Assembly (NCBI RefSeq): GCF_037893015.1
Contig: NC_133666.1
Span: forward strand, 256,686,294-256,750,293
Length of the DNA stretch: 64,000 nucleotides
Origin: Macrotis lagotis
Taxonomy: Eukaryota > Chordata > Mammalia > Peramelemorphia > Peramelidae
Direction: 5' to 3'
Shown in pieces: positions 12,620 through 25,019 of this stretch. Each line of letters begins with the position of its first letter. Position 1 is the stretch's first letter. The translations under genes and the position numbers were made by a program. The notes beneath the pieces are model-generated. The model was not told the origin of the DNA. It saw nothing but the letters and a program-made list of their open reading frames with translations, and did not search any database.

Positions 12620-12800
12620 TCAAATGGTTCTGGAAGAGAATAACAAGATCTCACATTTAGACTGGAAAGGAGTTTTACAAGGTCAACCTTCTCACTTTAT
12701 AGATGAAGAAATGGAGGTTAATAACTGTCAGGGGCAGGATTCGAACTCCAGTCCTCGGGCTGCAGATCTAGCCCTCTTTCTAAAGTACCAAAGGATCCTA
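12620..12800 (-). mobile_element. MIR-like CORE-SINE, antisense
   Basis: 'tttatagatgaagaaatggagg' and 'ggattcgaactccagtcct' in inverted MIR order. Confidence 0.65.
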
Positions 12801-13249
12801 AGTATGCACATGTGAATGTCTTACTAACTCCCCTTAACTTACATTAATTACCACAGAATTTATGAGAGCCTACCTTTCAGGCTCAATTCATCTCTCCAGA
12901 CCTATTTTGTTGAATAACAATAGGCACTTAGAGAATGTTCGCCCTTCACTTTTCTCTTTCTCTGACCCTTTGTTAGTCACCTTGAGGGCTCTCTGCAGGC
13001 TGTTCTATTTGTAATCCATTAAACACAGCAAGATGGTTATAATTAACGAAGCTCCCAATGGCACAGTCACTGACCCAGAATGTGGGAAAAAGGAGGAGAC
13101 AGAATCTGCTGGAAGAGCAATGGACTGGGTCCTAGGCTCCATCGGTACTGCCAGGCTCATAAAGAAAGGAAAAGGACACCCCCTGCCCTCCTGCAGTCCT
13201 ACAACCTGTTCAGTTTTCTAGGGGAAAAGTTATGAAAGGAACAGTGGTG

Positions 13250-13440
13250 GTATTCTTCAATGGAAAGAATGTTAGATTTCCAGTGGGAAGGTCTGAGTTC
13301 AGATTATGGTTCTCTCAGTCTTTGAGCAATTCACTTTGCTTCTCTGGGATTCAGTTTATTTTATCTGTTAAAAAAAAAAAAGAATGTGGGCTATGGATGT
13401 CTAAGCTCTGAATTCTGTGAATACAAAATTAATCAACTCT
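13250..13440 (+). mobile_element. MIR-like CORE-SINE, sense
   Basis: 'aaggtctgagttcagattat', 'ttctctgggattcagttt', an internal A-run and 'tctaagctctgaattctgtg' in MIR order. Diverged. Confidence 0.6.
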
Positions 13441-13532
13441 AGAATCTCTAATTTCTGTGTCTTTCCTTGGTGTTTTCTTTTCTCCTAGGCAAACAATTCT
13501 AAAGCAAACAGATCCAAATGGGGAAAGTAATT

Positions 13533-13591
13533 GAAAGAGAGAGAGAGAGAAAGACAAACAGGCAGGCAGACAGAGAAAGAGAGAGAAAGAA
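13533..13591 (+). repeat. GA-rich simple repeat
   Basis: Imperfect (GA)n, (CAGG)n and (GAAA)n purine-rich tract just upstream of another MIR-like copy. Confidence 0.85.
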
Positions 13592-13604
13592 ATTGCCAGT
13601 CAAG

Positions 13605-13765
13605 GGTCAAGATGGATGGAGTACTGGGCTTAAGAGTCAGGAAGATCTGCATCAAACAGCTGTGTGACCCTGAGTAAGTTACTCAACCCATCTCAGCCTC
13701 AGTTTCTTTATCTGTAAAATGAGGAGTTTGCACTCCATCCAGCTCTAAATCTAAGGTCCTGTGAT
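13605..13765 (+). mobile_element. MIR/Ther-like CORE-SINE, sense
   Basis: 'agctgtgtgaccctgagtaag', 'cagcctcagtttctttatct' and 'gtaaaatgagg' then 'ctaaggtcctgtgatca' are in the expected order. Confidence 0.75.
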
Positions 13766-14547
13766 CATATGGAGTATTTAGGAAGTATTTGAAGTATTTA
13801 GGAGCAAAAAGTGTAACTTTGAGTTGTATATCCTAACCACTATCTAGAGCTATTTCATATCGCCAAAAATACATTCCCTTTTCTCTCAACTACCCTCTGT
13901 TCCCAAACTTGAAGAAGAACTAAAAGAAAGGGAAATAGAAATAAAAGAAAGCAGACCAAGTTTCAGGAATGGCTTTCACCAAATCAGATGCAGCAGAGAA
14001 ATATTCAAATTCTGCAAAAAAGAATCAGAATATTATTCCTGATCATTTTATTTCACCTCTCATCCTTGATGTGTCCTACCTTTGATACATACTGACCATG
14101 TGACTCACAGAAAGATCCTAAACCTCTTAGAATCCCCTGCAATTCTTTAAGATAGTCTACAGAGAAAGTGCTGACAAGCACTAGGAATTCCCTATGTTAG
14201 TGGAATTTATTCTTATCCTTCATCCTTCTTATACCAGTACTGTCTATGATATAATCAAGTGACCAGAATGCATGGGAAGCCAATTCTGGACCCATCCAGT
14301 CATGTCTGCATAATGTTATTAAATCAGATTGGGCTCTCTAGTCAATTAACTGACAATTAACTATGTGCTAGACACAATATCACATACCTTCTTTCTCTGT
14401 CTAGTTTCATTTACAAATATTTTCAGAAAGACTTAAAGTTAATTGGTGTTCCTTGACACCTCCCACCCCACCCTAACATTTATCTGGCCTCATTTCCCTT
14501 TCAGGCTTGCTCTTTATCAATCCATCTCTATATGTCATCTAAAGATA

Positions 14548-14835
14548 TATATCTTGGTGTGAACCAGGATGACAGAGTACAGGATGGCACCCAGCCGATT
14601 TCTCCCAACATTCCCCTCCAAACAACTTTAAAATAATGCCTCTGGGGCGGCTACGGGGCATAGTGACCTTGGAGTCAGGAATACCTGGGTTCAAATCAGG
14701 TCTCAGATACTAAACAATTACCTAGCTGTGTGGCCTTGGGCAAGCCACATAACCCCCATTTGCCTTGCAAAAACCTATAAAAAAATAAAATAATGCCTCA
14801 AATCAAATTTTAGAGTGACAGAGCAAATCAAAGCA
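14548..14835 (+). mobile_element. L1 5'UTR fragment split by a SINE
   Basis: Removing the SINE at 14643-14786 and one copy of its target-site duplication gives a continuous stretch. It matches the 5'UTR part of the L1 fragment at 7.45 kb (shared 'tctcccaac', 'caaacaa' and 'tttaaaataatg'-type blocks). No ORF remains. Confidence 0.6.
14643..14786 (+). mobile_element. WSINE1-like SINE with perfect 13-bp target-site duplication
   Basis: The direct repeat aaaataatgcctc is present at 14630-14642 and 14787-14799. The head is damaged (ggggcggctacggggcatag lacks the usual tggatagagcacc part), while the 3' half is intact, ending in an A-rich tail. Inserted in an L1 5'UTR. Confidence 0.93.
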
Positions 14836-15234
14836 TACTTTTCTCACTTTCCTTTTTTTGTGCTATGGTTAACATAAAAATATATTTTGCATGATATCAC
14901 TTTTATAAATTATATCATGTTTCCTACTTTTTCAGTAGATGGGGGAAGACTAAGAGGGAAGAAAAGAATCTGAACTCAAAATGTAAAAAGAAAAGATAGT
15001 AAAAATAAATAACATTTTTAAAAACTAAAAAAGATACCTATCTTGCTGAGAACTGATATCATATAGAAAGAAAACAAAAATGTTCCTTCTCATAAATTGT
15101 CTGTTTTCTGCCCCTTTCCTACTTCTATGAACAATGTTTTCACTTTTCTCTCTGAGAGAGCAAGAGTAAGGGAGGCAGGAAGGATGCCTCATAGTTCTTC
15201 CTCTTTGAAATTCATCCATAGGAGTATAGATCTA

Positions 15235-15420
15235 GAATTAAAAGAGACCACAGAAGTCATATAATCTAGCCCCTTCATTTTACAGATGAAAAAACTGAGT
15301 GATGAAATTATTTTTTTCCAAGGTTACAGAGTAAGGAAAAGAAGTATGACCTGAAATGAGGTCTTCTGACTCCAAATTCAGTCCTTTCATTCTCTTCTGA
15401 ACAATTAATTTTCTCCCTGG
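15235..15420 (-). mobile_element. MIR-like CORE-SINE, antisense
   Basis: 'cattttacagatgaaaaaac', 'caaggttacagagtaagg' and 'gtcttctgactccaaattca' are in inverted MIR order. Confidence 0.65.
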
Positions 15421-15489
15421 TCTAACTTTTTTTTCTTCTCCAGCATGTTCATAATTTAAGTCTTGGGTTTGACCATACACTTGAATGAC

Positions 15490-16200
15490 ATCTTATTTAG
15501 GTTTACTGTTCCTTCCCCCTCCTCCTCTGACTCTCACATTTGTGGTCCAGTTCCTTATCACTCATGCCTGGATTAATGAAATAACCTGCTTGTATATCTG
15601 TCCAACTCAAGTCTCTCCTCACTCTAATCCATCCTCCATTCAGCCACTAAAGTGATTTTCCTAAAGCACAAAGGATCTGATCATACTAAATTTGAGTGGC
15701 TTCCTTTTGTCTCCAGGAACAAGTACAAAATGTTCTGTTTGGCATTTAAAGCCTTTCATAACCTAGTCTCTCCTCCTACATTTCCAGTCTTCTTACACCA
15801 TAATCCCTCTCATGTGCTATTCAATACCATGACACTGGCCTCCTTGATATTACTACAAAAATACAGTCCATATCTTAGCTCTGAGCATTTTTCTCCAACT
15901 ATCTCCCATGTCTGCAATACTATCTTTCCTCTGTTCTTAATGACTTCCATGGATTCCTCAACTAAAATCTCACCTTCTACATCAAACTTCCCCAACCTCT
16001 TAATAATTCTTCCCTTGTTTAATTATGTCCTACTGATTCTATGTACAACTTACTTTGTATATATGAGTTTGCATGTTGTCTTCCTATTAGACTGTATATT
16101 CCTTGAGGGCAAGAACAATTTTTTGCCTCTTGTTTGTATTTCTAATGTTTAGTACAGTGTACAGCATATAGCTGGCACTTAATAAATATTTATTGATTAA
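15490..16200 (+). mobile_element. L2 LINE 3'UTR, long fragment
   Basis: The longest L2 piece here. It follows the L2 3'UTR order: 'taatccatcctccattcagc', 'aagtgattttcctaaagcac', 'tgttctgtttggcatttaaa', and the terminal 'agactgtatattccttgagg' to 'cacttaataaatatttattg'. An open frame of about 166 codons across it is a by-product of the pyrimidine-rich 3'UTR. Confidence 0.8.
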
Positions 16201-16204
16201 CTAC

Positions 16205-16340
16205 TAATTGATGTCTGGAATTTACGTTTTTCTCCCCTGAACTTCTTAGAATCCCTCACCTCCAAAACTCAACTCAAATGTCACCCCTACCCATGATGTA
16301 TTTTCAGATTTCCCCCCCACTTCTGCAGTATCTCCCTCAT
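16205..16340 (+). mobile_element. Second L2 LINE 3'UTR fragment
   Basis: 'cttagaatccctcacctcc', 'caactcaaatgtcaccc' and 'ttttcagatttccccccc' repeat an internal block of the L2 3'UTR, so this is a separate insertion next to the previous one. Confidence 0.6.
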
Positions 16341-16344
16341 AAAA

Positions 16345-18571
16345 TTAGCTCACATTTTTGAAAAGCTTTTGACAAAGAACAACAATAATTTATACTAGAA
16401 ACTCTACAATATATGGCATAAAGGAATCTTTTTTATTATAAAAAATTTCGATCTAAAATTAAAAACAAATATCATGTGCAATGTGGATATACTGAATTTC
16501 CCAAGAAAAAAAAGGAATAAAGCAAATATGTGCCTTTTTCCCACCTCCAATTAATGTACTTCTGGAAATGCTAGCAATAACAATAAGGCAAGAAAAAGAA
16601 ATTAAAGGTAGAAATATAGGTAAAGAGAAGAAAAAATTAACCCAATTTGCTGATGACATGATGTTTTATTTAGAAAATCCTAGAGAATCATCAGATTAAA
16701 TTGAAAAAATAGACTGAGCAAAATTGTAGATGTCAAAATGACCACTCTTTCTCATCCAAATCAGTAGTATTTTTACATACGAATAACAAAATCCAAAAGG
16801 CAATAGGGAAATACCATTACAATTAACTTCAAAATGCATAAAATATTCAAGAGTCAATCTGTTAAAGCACAATTTATTACTTGTATAAATTCCAACTACA
16901 AAGTGATCCTTGAAATAAACAACCTAAATAGCTGGATAAATATTCAGTCCTAATGGCTGGGCTGTACCAATATAATAAGAAACATGACAATACTATCAAA
17001 TGATGTTATCAAAATTAACTTATGCTTTTAAGTATACCTATCAAATTATCAAAGGGGTATTCTACAGAACTTAATAAAATAATAACCAAAATAATTTGGA
17101 AAAATAAAAGATCTAGAATATCAAGGGAAATAATAAAAAGTAGTAGCAAAGGATTCACCTTAAAGACCTTAAACTATATTAGAAAGCAACAAACCAGATG
17201 ATATTATTTCAAAAAATAGAACAATGGAACAGACGAGACTAGGGAGAAATAGAAACAATGGAATTCAATGAGCAAGTGTTTGATAAATTGTAAAATACAA
17301 AGTAGGAATAAATTCCTATTTGAAAAAAAAACTGTTGGGTACACCAGACAGTTGTTTGGCAAAAATTAGTTTTAAATTATGTAACTTCAAATATCTTATT
17401 CCATATTTCATAATACATTCCAAATAGATAAATGACTTTAGTGTCAAAGATGATATCTTTAAAAATTAGAAGATAAGCAGTTAATATTCCTTTCACAACT
17501 ATAGGAAAGAGAGGCATTCTTAACTAAATAGAGTATTCACACAATTATAAAATATAAAATATAAAACTTTAGTTATGTGAACTGAAGTCTTCTGCAGAAA
17601 TGAAATTAATGCACCTAAAATACAAAAGGAGGTAGTCAAATGAGAAAAAAAATCTTTGTTTCAAATTTCTCTGATAGGGGTATATCAAGATAAAAGTGGA
17701 TAGAGAGAAAAATAGAATGAAAGATAGATGATCAAAAGCAATCCCTCAATAGATAAGTGACTAATGACCTAGATAGTATTCAAAATATAAGTGCAAACTA
17801 TTAAATAAGCAAGAGAGATCTAAATCATAAATAATAAGAGAGATTTAAATCAAAAGAATGCTCAAGTTTTATCATCTCCATTCTAAGTTGACAAATATGC
17901 TGATAAATTAGAATGGTTAATGTTGGAAGTGTTGTAGAAAGTTGGTACAATAATGTCTTCTTGGTGAAGTTGTGAATTTGTATGATCATTTTGGAAAGCA
18001 AACAATTTGTGAGAATAAAATAACCAAGATGTCATACTCTTTGATCCAGCGATTCCACTACTAGGTTTATATACCCAAGGAAGTCACTGATGAGAAGAAA
18101 GCTCTACAACTCACCAAAATCTTAATAGCAACATTTTTTGTTTTAGGACAGAATTGGAAATAAAATAGGTGACCATTGACTGATGAATGGCTAAAGAAGC
18201 TATGACATATAAATGTAATGGATTATTACTTTGCTATAAGAAATTAAAAATATGATGAATACAAAGAAGCACTAGAAGACTTACATTAACTGATGCAAAT
18301 GAAGTAGGTGGAACTATGAAAAAATACACATTGACTATAACAATGTAAATGGAAAGGATGACACTCCCCCCCACCTCCCCCACACATACACACAAATCAA
18401 AAGTATTATAAAATTATAAAGACCGAAGTTGATTTCAAAGAAAAATATGAGAAAACACTCTCATCCCACTCCTTTGCAAAGGTTGTAGTTTAACAGATAT
18501 AGTATATTGTGCATAGTCTCAGAATTCTTCTAATTTGACCATTTTATACTGACCAGTTCATGGGTTTTTAT

Positions 18572-18604
<33 letters not shown>

Positions 18605-18700
18605 TTGGTTTTAAGGAAAGCATTATTTATCATATAGAATGATTATGGGAGGGAAATTTCATGATGGTTAAAAAAAATTCACCAGTAAAAAAGCATTTTA
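16345..18700 (+). mobile_element. Old L1: ORF2 from the RT domain to the 3'UTR
   Basis: Degenerate L1 ORF2 on the plus strand. 16646-16657 encodes FADD, the reverse-transcriptase active-site motif, preceded by the QEKEIKG-type block and followed by YLENPRE. The C-terminal region (17170-17340) and the part with 'ctttgatccagcgattccactac' (about 18040) follow, then the 3'UTR with 'gagaaaacactctcatccc'. Many stops and frameshifts interrupt every frame, so it is a dead copy. Its 3'UTR differs from that of the 38.5-kb L1, so it belongs to an older subfamily. Confidence 0.8.
18572..18607 (+). repeat. (CT)n then T-run
   Basis: About 11 CT units followed by an oligo-T run inside the old L1 3'UTR. Confidence 0.9.
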
Positions 18701-18714
18701 AAATTTTTATCCTG

Positions 18715-18885
18715 CATTTATTTTGTGTATATTGTGTATATATTTCTACAGGGACATGTTGCTTTTTCCCTTTCTTGAGTGAAGGGATCCTTTCACTTTT
18801 GTGTTTGTATCCCCAGTACCAGCACTGTGCCTGGCACTTAAAAAAAAATGTATGCAGATAAATTGTTGGTTGATTGATTACAGTC
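18715..18885 (+). mobile_element. L2 LINE 3' end fragment
   Basis: 'tttgtgtttgtatccccagt' and 'cactgtgcctggcactta' mark the L2 3' end. Confidence 0.6.
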
Positions 18886-19348
18886 TTCTGTACTGCCCTT
18901 ACTGCCTGACCATGGCAGCACTCATGAAAGCTTTTGAAAAGATAAAATGGTTCAGTTTTATGGTCAGAGTCTTAGTTTAAATATGTTGCCTCTTTCATTA
19001 AAATACTGGGAAGAGTTCAACTACAGGATACATTAGAGAAAATCAAGCTCCTCCCTCCTTCTCAGGTGTTCCATGAGACAAATGCTTCAGACCACATAAG
19101 CCCCCAGACATTTTATTTTCTCCCTAACCCCTTCATGCTGCTCTGGCAAAGTTACTCACCACTCCCTTCATCTGTTGTTCTCACTCCCACCTCTTCACCT
19201 TCTGTCATACTGCTTCTTCTGCCTGGAATGCTCCCCTAGTTCCCGCCTGCCAAATTCTCTCCTTTCCCTCACTAACAATATCACATCCTCCCCTAGCTTG
19301 CATCATTCCTTAAGAGGAAAGAAAAGTGATTCTGATTTTCTGATTGAC

Positions 19349-19393
<45 letters not shown>
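19349..19393 (+). repeat. (CT)n microsatellite
   Basis: About 22 CT units in a pyrimidine-rich region that also resembles L2 3'UTR. Confidence 0.95.
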
Positions 19394-19396
<3 letters not shown>

Positions 19397-19901
19397 GATT
19401 TTCTCCTTTGGCAAGTACAACTGAGAGCAGACCTACAAAACCACTTGAGGCTTGCTTGGTCAATATCCCAGAGACCTTGACTAAAGTGCCTTTGTTCTAT
19501 AACTATCCATAATTGTCACATTCCATTGAAGGGAGGGGAGATTACTGCTATAGAGGACAGTGGGGAAGCTATGTTAGTACAGTAGACAATCCCACCTAGG
19601 AAGGAGGAGGAGGAGACAACCTATCAGAGAGCAGGGTCTTTTGGAAAGTGGAGTTTATACAGCAGAAAAGAGGGTGGCCAGGACAATGTTGTGTTTTTGG
19701 AACATTTAGAAAGGAGAAGTGGGAAGGGTGGCTAATTCCTTGAGTGGATTTAAATAATTTCAGTAAAGAATCTTGATTCCCCTTAGCCTTATTTATGTGC
19801 TCCAATTATGGGAATGTTTTTGTTCAATTATGAAAGAAGTTTCTATTCACCTATGACTAGCTTAAAAGGGAGTAATTAAAGAGAATAATTGCTTTCAGGG
19901 A

Positions 19902-19907
<6 letters not shown>

Positions 19908-19971
<64 letters not shown>

Positions 19972-20099
19972 GGTTTTGCAAGGCAATGGGGTTAAGTGGT
20001 TTGCCCAAGGCCACACAGCTAGGTAATTATTAAGTGTCTGAGGCTGGATTTGAACTCCGGGACTCCTGACTCTATCTACTGCACCACCTAGCTGTCTCC
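19908..20099 (-). mobile_element. WSINE1-like SINE, antisense, with a (CT)n tail inside its target-site duplication
   Basis: The 13-bp repeat tcagggacatatt occurs at 19895-19907 and 20100-20112. Everything between was inserted: about 60 bp of (CT)n, then 'ttttaggttttgcaaggcaa', then an inverted SINE ending 'cacctagctgtctcc'. The microsatellite therefore belongs to the SINE 3' tail and is not older flanking DNA. Confidence 0.95.
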
Positions 20100-20789
20100 T
20101 CAGGGACATATTTTCAATAAGCATGAGGTAATATTAACATTATTATTGGTCTTTAGCAAATCAAAAATTCAAAACTGTTTTTTCATTTTACTCTTTATCT
20201 TTTGTTTCATAATTGTTATTAAGTGAAAGGTAGAAGAAAATTGGTATTCTGATTAGTAAAGGGAACTACCAACTTCTCTCCAAGCAAAAAAGCCTTACAT
20301 ATCTGACAGATACAGAATTTCTCTTTCAAATTAGGGATGACTCTTTTAAAATAATTTTCACTTATTTGTTCAGTCATCCTAACTTTTTCTCTGCTGAATT
20401 TCTCTGGGACTTAGCAGTGCAGTAGCCCTACAATAGAGTGTCCCCTAGTTACAAGAGGCTAATAATATAACCAAGCTCACAGAATTTTGTTGTAAAAGGC
20501 TTTGTAACTCTTTAAGTACCATATAAATGTAGGGCATCTATGACAATGATGACTAAATCAAGTGGATGACATTGATGTCTTGGAATCAGACAGACTTTAC
20601 TTAAGCCACCATGTCGACTATATTCCCAGAGGGCCCAGGGCTGGGTCTCATTCTTTTGGGTCTCCTATGGCTTCTCACATTGTGTCTTCTACACAAATAT
20701 CCATCTGTTTGAACACTAACACCCTTTAAAAGGTCACATGGAAAGTTTTCCATCTTTACTGCTAAAGGGAAACCAAATGTACAGGAATC

Positions 20790-20990
20790 ATAGATTTAGA
20801 ACTGGAAGGGACTTCTGAGGTCACGTTCAACTCTCATTTTACAGATAAAGAAAGTGAGGTCCAAGGAAGTGTAGTGACTTCCCCAGCATCATACAGCCAG
20901 TAAGTGTTAGAGGAGGAATCCTAACCCAATTCCTCTAACTCCAAAGCCTATGATCTTTTCACATATCACACTGCTTCCTCCTAAATTCAT
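20790..20990 (-). mobile_element. MIR-like CORE-SINE, antisense
   Basis: 'aactggaagggacttctgagg', 'attttacagataaagaaagtg' and 'catacagccagtaagtg' are in inverted MIR order. Confidence 0.75.
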
Positions 20991-21053
20991 TTTTATGTGG
21001 GTTTAAAAAGCTTGAATTGACTTCTCAAAAAATGAATTTTCAAGGTTATCTCA

Positions 21054-21185
<132 letters not shown>

Positions 21186-21539
21186 TTAATAACAGAATTA
21201 ATCAGTGTAAGTTTTAAATTCACATACTTTTAGATATTTTTTATTCATTCCTTTTAAGAACCAGCTAGAGCAGAGATTTTTATTCTTATTTGGGCCACAG
21301 ACACCTTTAGCAGTCTGGTGATGCCTATGGATCTCTTATCAGAATAATGTTCTTAAATGCAAAAAAATACATAAGATAAGAAAGTAAATCAATTATATTG
21401 AAATATAATTATCCAATTAAAAAAAACACAAGTTCATGGATCCCAGATTAAAAACCTCGGAGTTAAAAAATTTTTAGCTTTCTTGCTAAAAATCTTGTTT
21501 TATATTTCTTGTCAAACAAACATCTGGTTTCAAAGGCAA

Positions 21540-21760
21540 CTTGATTTGGTAGACAAAGGATTCAACTTAAAAGTCAAAAAGACCTGAGGTCAAATCCTGC
21601 TTTGGACATTTACCAGATGTGTGTCCCTGGTCAAGTCACTTAACTTATTTCTGCCTAAGTTTCCTCTTTTGGAAATGAAGAAAACAATATCAACTATATT
21701 ATAATATTGTTGTGAAGACTGAATAAGAAACTACATGGAACACACTGGTAGTTGCAAGTA
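21540..21760 (+). mobile_element. MIR-like CORE-SINE, sense
   Basis: 'gacctgaggtcaaatcctgc', 'gtcaagtcacttaacttatt' and a 3' part with 'attgttgtgaagactgaata'. Confidence 0.75.
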
Positions 21761-22069
21761 CTGCTCAGATCTCAGCACTGAAGGGTACTTCATGAGGACT
21801 CTACAAAAGGAACATGGACTTCTTTCCAACCAGGATTTATAAATTACTCCTTTGCCACATGTGCCCTTTAAATTCAGGTTCATTTCTCCCTGGACATCAT
21901 ATGTGTTTATGAGAGTCTGTCTTGGACTTTTTTGAGGAATTTTTTTTAACCTTTTCTTACTATTCTACCCCAGAAAATATTGAATCTTGGCTAGTGACTA
22001 ATCAATCAATGAGGGGTGGGGTTGGGAGGGGTAGAGTAACAGAAGGGCAATAGTGTTAGTAATCAACTT

Positions 22070-22278
22070 CAGTCCCTTAGAGTTATCTCTGGAACCCAGA
22101 GAAAAGGACCTCTGGTATTTACTAATCATGTGACCCTGGGGGAGGCACTTAGTTTCTATCTGCCTCAGTTTCCATAACTGTAAAATGGGGATAAGAATAA
22201 TATCAGCTTCCCAGAGTAAAATGAGATAACATTTGTAAAGCACTATATGAATTCTAGATGTTAAGTGCAAGCTATTTG
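22070..22278 (+). mobile_element. MIR-like CORE-SINE, sense, near full length
   Basis: 'catgtgaccctgggggaggc', 'tgcctcagtttccataact', 'gtaaaatggggataagaata' and 'aacatttgtaaagcactata' in order. Confidence 0.82.
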
Positions 22279-22569
22279 GTAATGCAGACAGATATTGAGA
22301 TTTTTTCCTTTTCCTACAGAATATCCTCAGCTGAACTGGACAATGAAGACAAGAGAGACTGCTCTGTCTATCTTTTTGATAGGGATCCTGCTAAACATGA
22401 CTTTTTCCTCTTCTGCACCCTAGTCTGAATTTTCTTAGTCCTAGATACAAATCTTTTATAAGGTAAAAAACAAACTCCAATTCATAAAGGATGCTAGAAC
22501 TTGATCCAGAATGATACTTATCTAGTATCTAGTTCTATAAACTTTCCTTCCCCTCTGATCCTTACAATT

Positions 22570-22700
22570 GAGGCAGGCAGGTCTGGCATTAGTTCCATTT
22601 TTCTCATGAGGAAGTTGAAGTTCAAAGATGTGACTTGTCCAAAGATATACAGCTAGAATTCAAGTTTTCTGAAGACCTAGCTTAGCCTTCTTAGCTCCTT
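22570..22700 (-). mobile_element. MIR-like CORE-SINE fragment, antisense
   Basis: 'tctcatgaggaagttgaagtt' and 'gacttgtccaaagatatacag'. Confidence 0.6.
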
Positions 22701-22977
22701 CATGAGAACTCACAAAAATACCTTGCCTGTCCTTAAACTAGCCCAGTTTTTCCTTTTTTATCTGATTGTATGTAGAGCTGAAATTCTTATTTCAATGACC
22801 TGTGGAAAAGCAGATTCATACATTCTTCTCTATGGGTCATATCCACTCTCCTACAAACCTGTTCCAAGTATTAAGCTGATATTGCTTGAGGAAGCTCTAT
22901 ATAGCTATATGAGAAAGAAGACTTTTCTAGAGAGAGAAAACAAAAATTAATCAACTCAAAAAAAGTTTGGTATCTTT

Positions 22978-23125
22978 TTGTTTTGTTTTTGCAAGGCAAT
23001 AGGGTTAAGCGACTTGCCCAAGGTCACATAGCTAGGTAATTATTATCTGACGTTGAATTTGAACTCAAGTCCTCTTGACCCCAGGATCAGTGCTCTATGC
23101 ACTGTATTACCTAGTTACCCCTGAT
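22978..23125 (-). mobile_element. WSINE1-like SINE, antisense, with target-site duplication
   Basis: Inverted copy with 'tttttgcaaggcaatagggtt' and 'cacatagctaggtaattatt'. Flanks gtttggtatcttt (22965-22977) and gtttggcatcttt (23126-23138) match at 12 of 13 positions. Confidence 0.92.
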
Positions 23126-24499
23126 GTTTGGCATCTTTATTCACAAATAGTGAGGATGAATCTGAAGATACTGTATGTGAACAAAAATAATTTATTAAGA
23201 AATAAGGTAAATGTGGAGATTCTGTTTTGGAGTATTAGGGTGATCAGGCCCTTAATATGAATTATAATTCCATGATCCCTATGCTCACCCTTTCATCTTG
23301 CAGATAAGGGAAATGAAGCCTAGAGAGCACCAGCTAATGAGTGTGAAAATTAGAACTTCCATAAATTCCAGTCTCATCTTGATGCTCTTTTGACTATATC
23401 ACACTGTTTCCCTCTACACCATTAATTTCTCAAGAGCAGAACCATGAATTCATAGTTGTTCACAGCTCCCATTCATAATAGTCGATATTTAATGTATACT
23501 GACTGACTTCTAGAACTCAAAGAAGCCCCCAGAGATAAGAACCTGGGAAAATGGAAGAATATAATTAATTCCATGAGAACTCCATTCTATTTGTCCTTTC
23601 TTTCCTTAAAGACTCTTATGAGGAAATTCAGGTTAATCAAAGGGTGACACAGATTGCCAATGTTATAGTATATTTTTAAATTTTTTATTTTAAAAAACCC
23701 ATATTTTTCTACAGTTTGATTTTTTAAATATCTTATGAATCTTATAGCTGACTTATAAGACTTCCTGGAAAAGACTCTAGCCAAGGTAAATTTGGCAAGA
23801 ACTAATTTTGTTACAGTGGAGAGGAAGAAGGGAGGATGGATGTAGTGGGCAATGTTTGAACCTTACTCTTATCAGAATTGACTTAATGAGGGAATAATAA
23901 ACACATTTAGTTGGATATAGAAATCTATCTATAGAACATATATATATATACATATATATATATATATGTTAAAATATATCAACAAGGAAGTAGAAGGGGA
24001 GTGGAATTAGAGAAGAGGGGAAAGGCTAATACAAGGAACAAAAGACTGAGGGAAGCAATGATCAGAAGAAATTGATTTTATGGGGAATAGACTATAGAAT
24101 TCTCTTTTTCTAGTGAAAAAAGAAACTATCCTTAATCATTTTGTCTACAGAGTACTATCAATTTCATCAAACTGCTTCAATGCTAAAATTGTTCAATTTT
24201 CATGCTCATATAAGGGGAGAGTTTTATCAATAGCACATAATAACCACCATGCATCATTTTTTTCTTTAAACATGGAAATTTGGTAATTAGCTTTGTAATT
24301 GTATTACAATTTGGAAGCAGGAATGCAAAGAATACAAATATAATTATGTTTAACCTTCTAAAAATAATACAATAAAATTACTTCCTTGATAATTCAACCC
24401 ACCTGCAATATTCCCAACACATCTCACTCCCTGGAACTGTCCTATATTCAATCAAGTTGCTTTGTGCCAGCTTTGGGGATTCAAGAACTGGGCTATTTG

Positions 24500-24680
24500 G
24501 ATCATAGGATCATAGTGGGGAGAGCTGAAAAGGGTCTTTAGCAGCCAACTGGTCTAATTAACTCATTTGCAGGTAAGGAAACCCACTGAAGCAACTTGTC
24601 CAAGGTCACAGAGATAAGAGTTTGTATTTAAGCTCTAGGTCTCTGATACTAAGTCCAGAGTTCTTTCTTTGAAATGATTT
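24500..24680 (-). mobile_element. MIR-like CORE-SINE, antisense
   Basis: 'gcaggtaaggaaacccactg' and 'cttgtccaaggtcacagag' in inverted MIR order; a second fragment follows at about 24820-24925. Confidence 0.65.
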
Positions 24681-24929
24681 TGCCTCTGTATCTATTTAGG
24701 CAAAATAGAGCAGTTTTATAGAAGAATAGGGGATCTTAATAGGATATATGGGAACACAGGAAAATATGAGAAATATAAAGGACCAAGGAATCCAAGGGAA
24801 TTAGTTACACAAAGGATAAACAAAGTAAGGTCATACAATTAATATGGGTTAGAGGTGGGATTTGAACTTTTATCTTCCTGACTCTAAGCCCAGTACTCCC
24901 CAACTGTGCCAGGCGATATCTAGTTTTAT

Positions 24930-24930
<1 letters not shown>

Positions 24931-24982
<52 letters not shown>
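24931..24982 (+). repeat. (CA)n microsatellite
   Basis: About 25 perfect CA units. Confidence 0.97.
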
Positions 24983-24986
<4 letters not shown>

Positions 24987-25019
24987 TATCCCAACATAAT
25001 AAGTAATCTATACTATTAT

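Noticed and set aside
15652..16152. 166-codon plus-strand open frame
   Set aside because: It lies wholly in an L2 3'UTR, which is non-coding; the pyrimidine-rich composition avoids stop codons.
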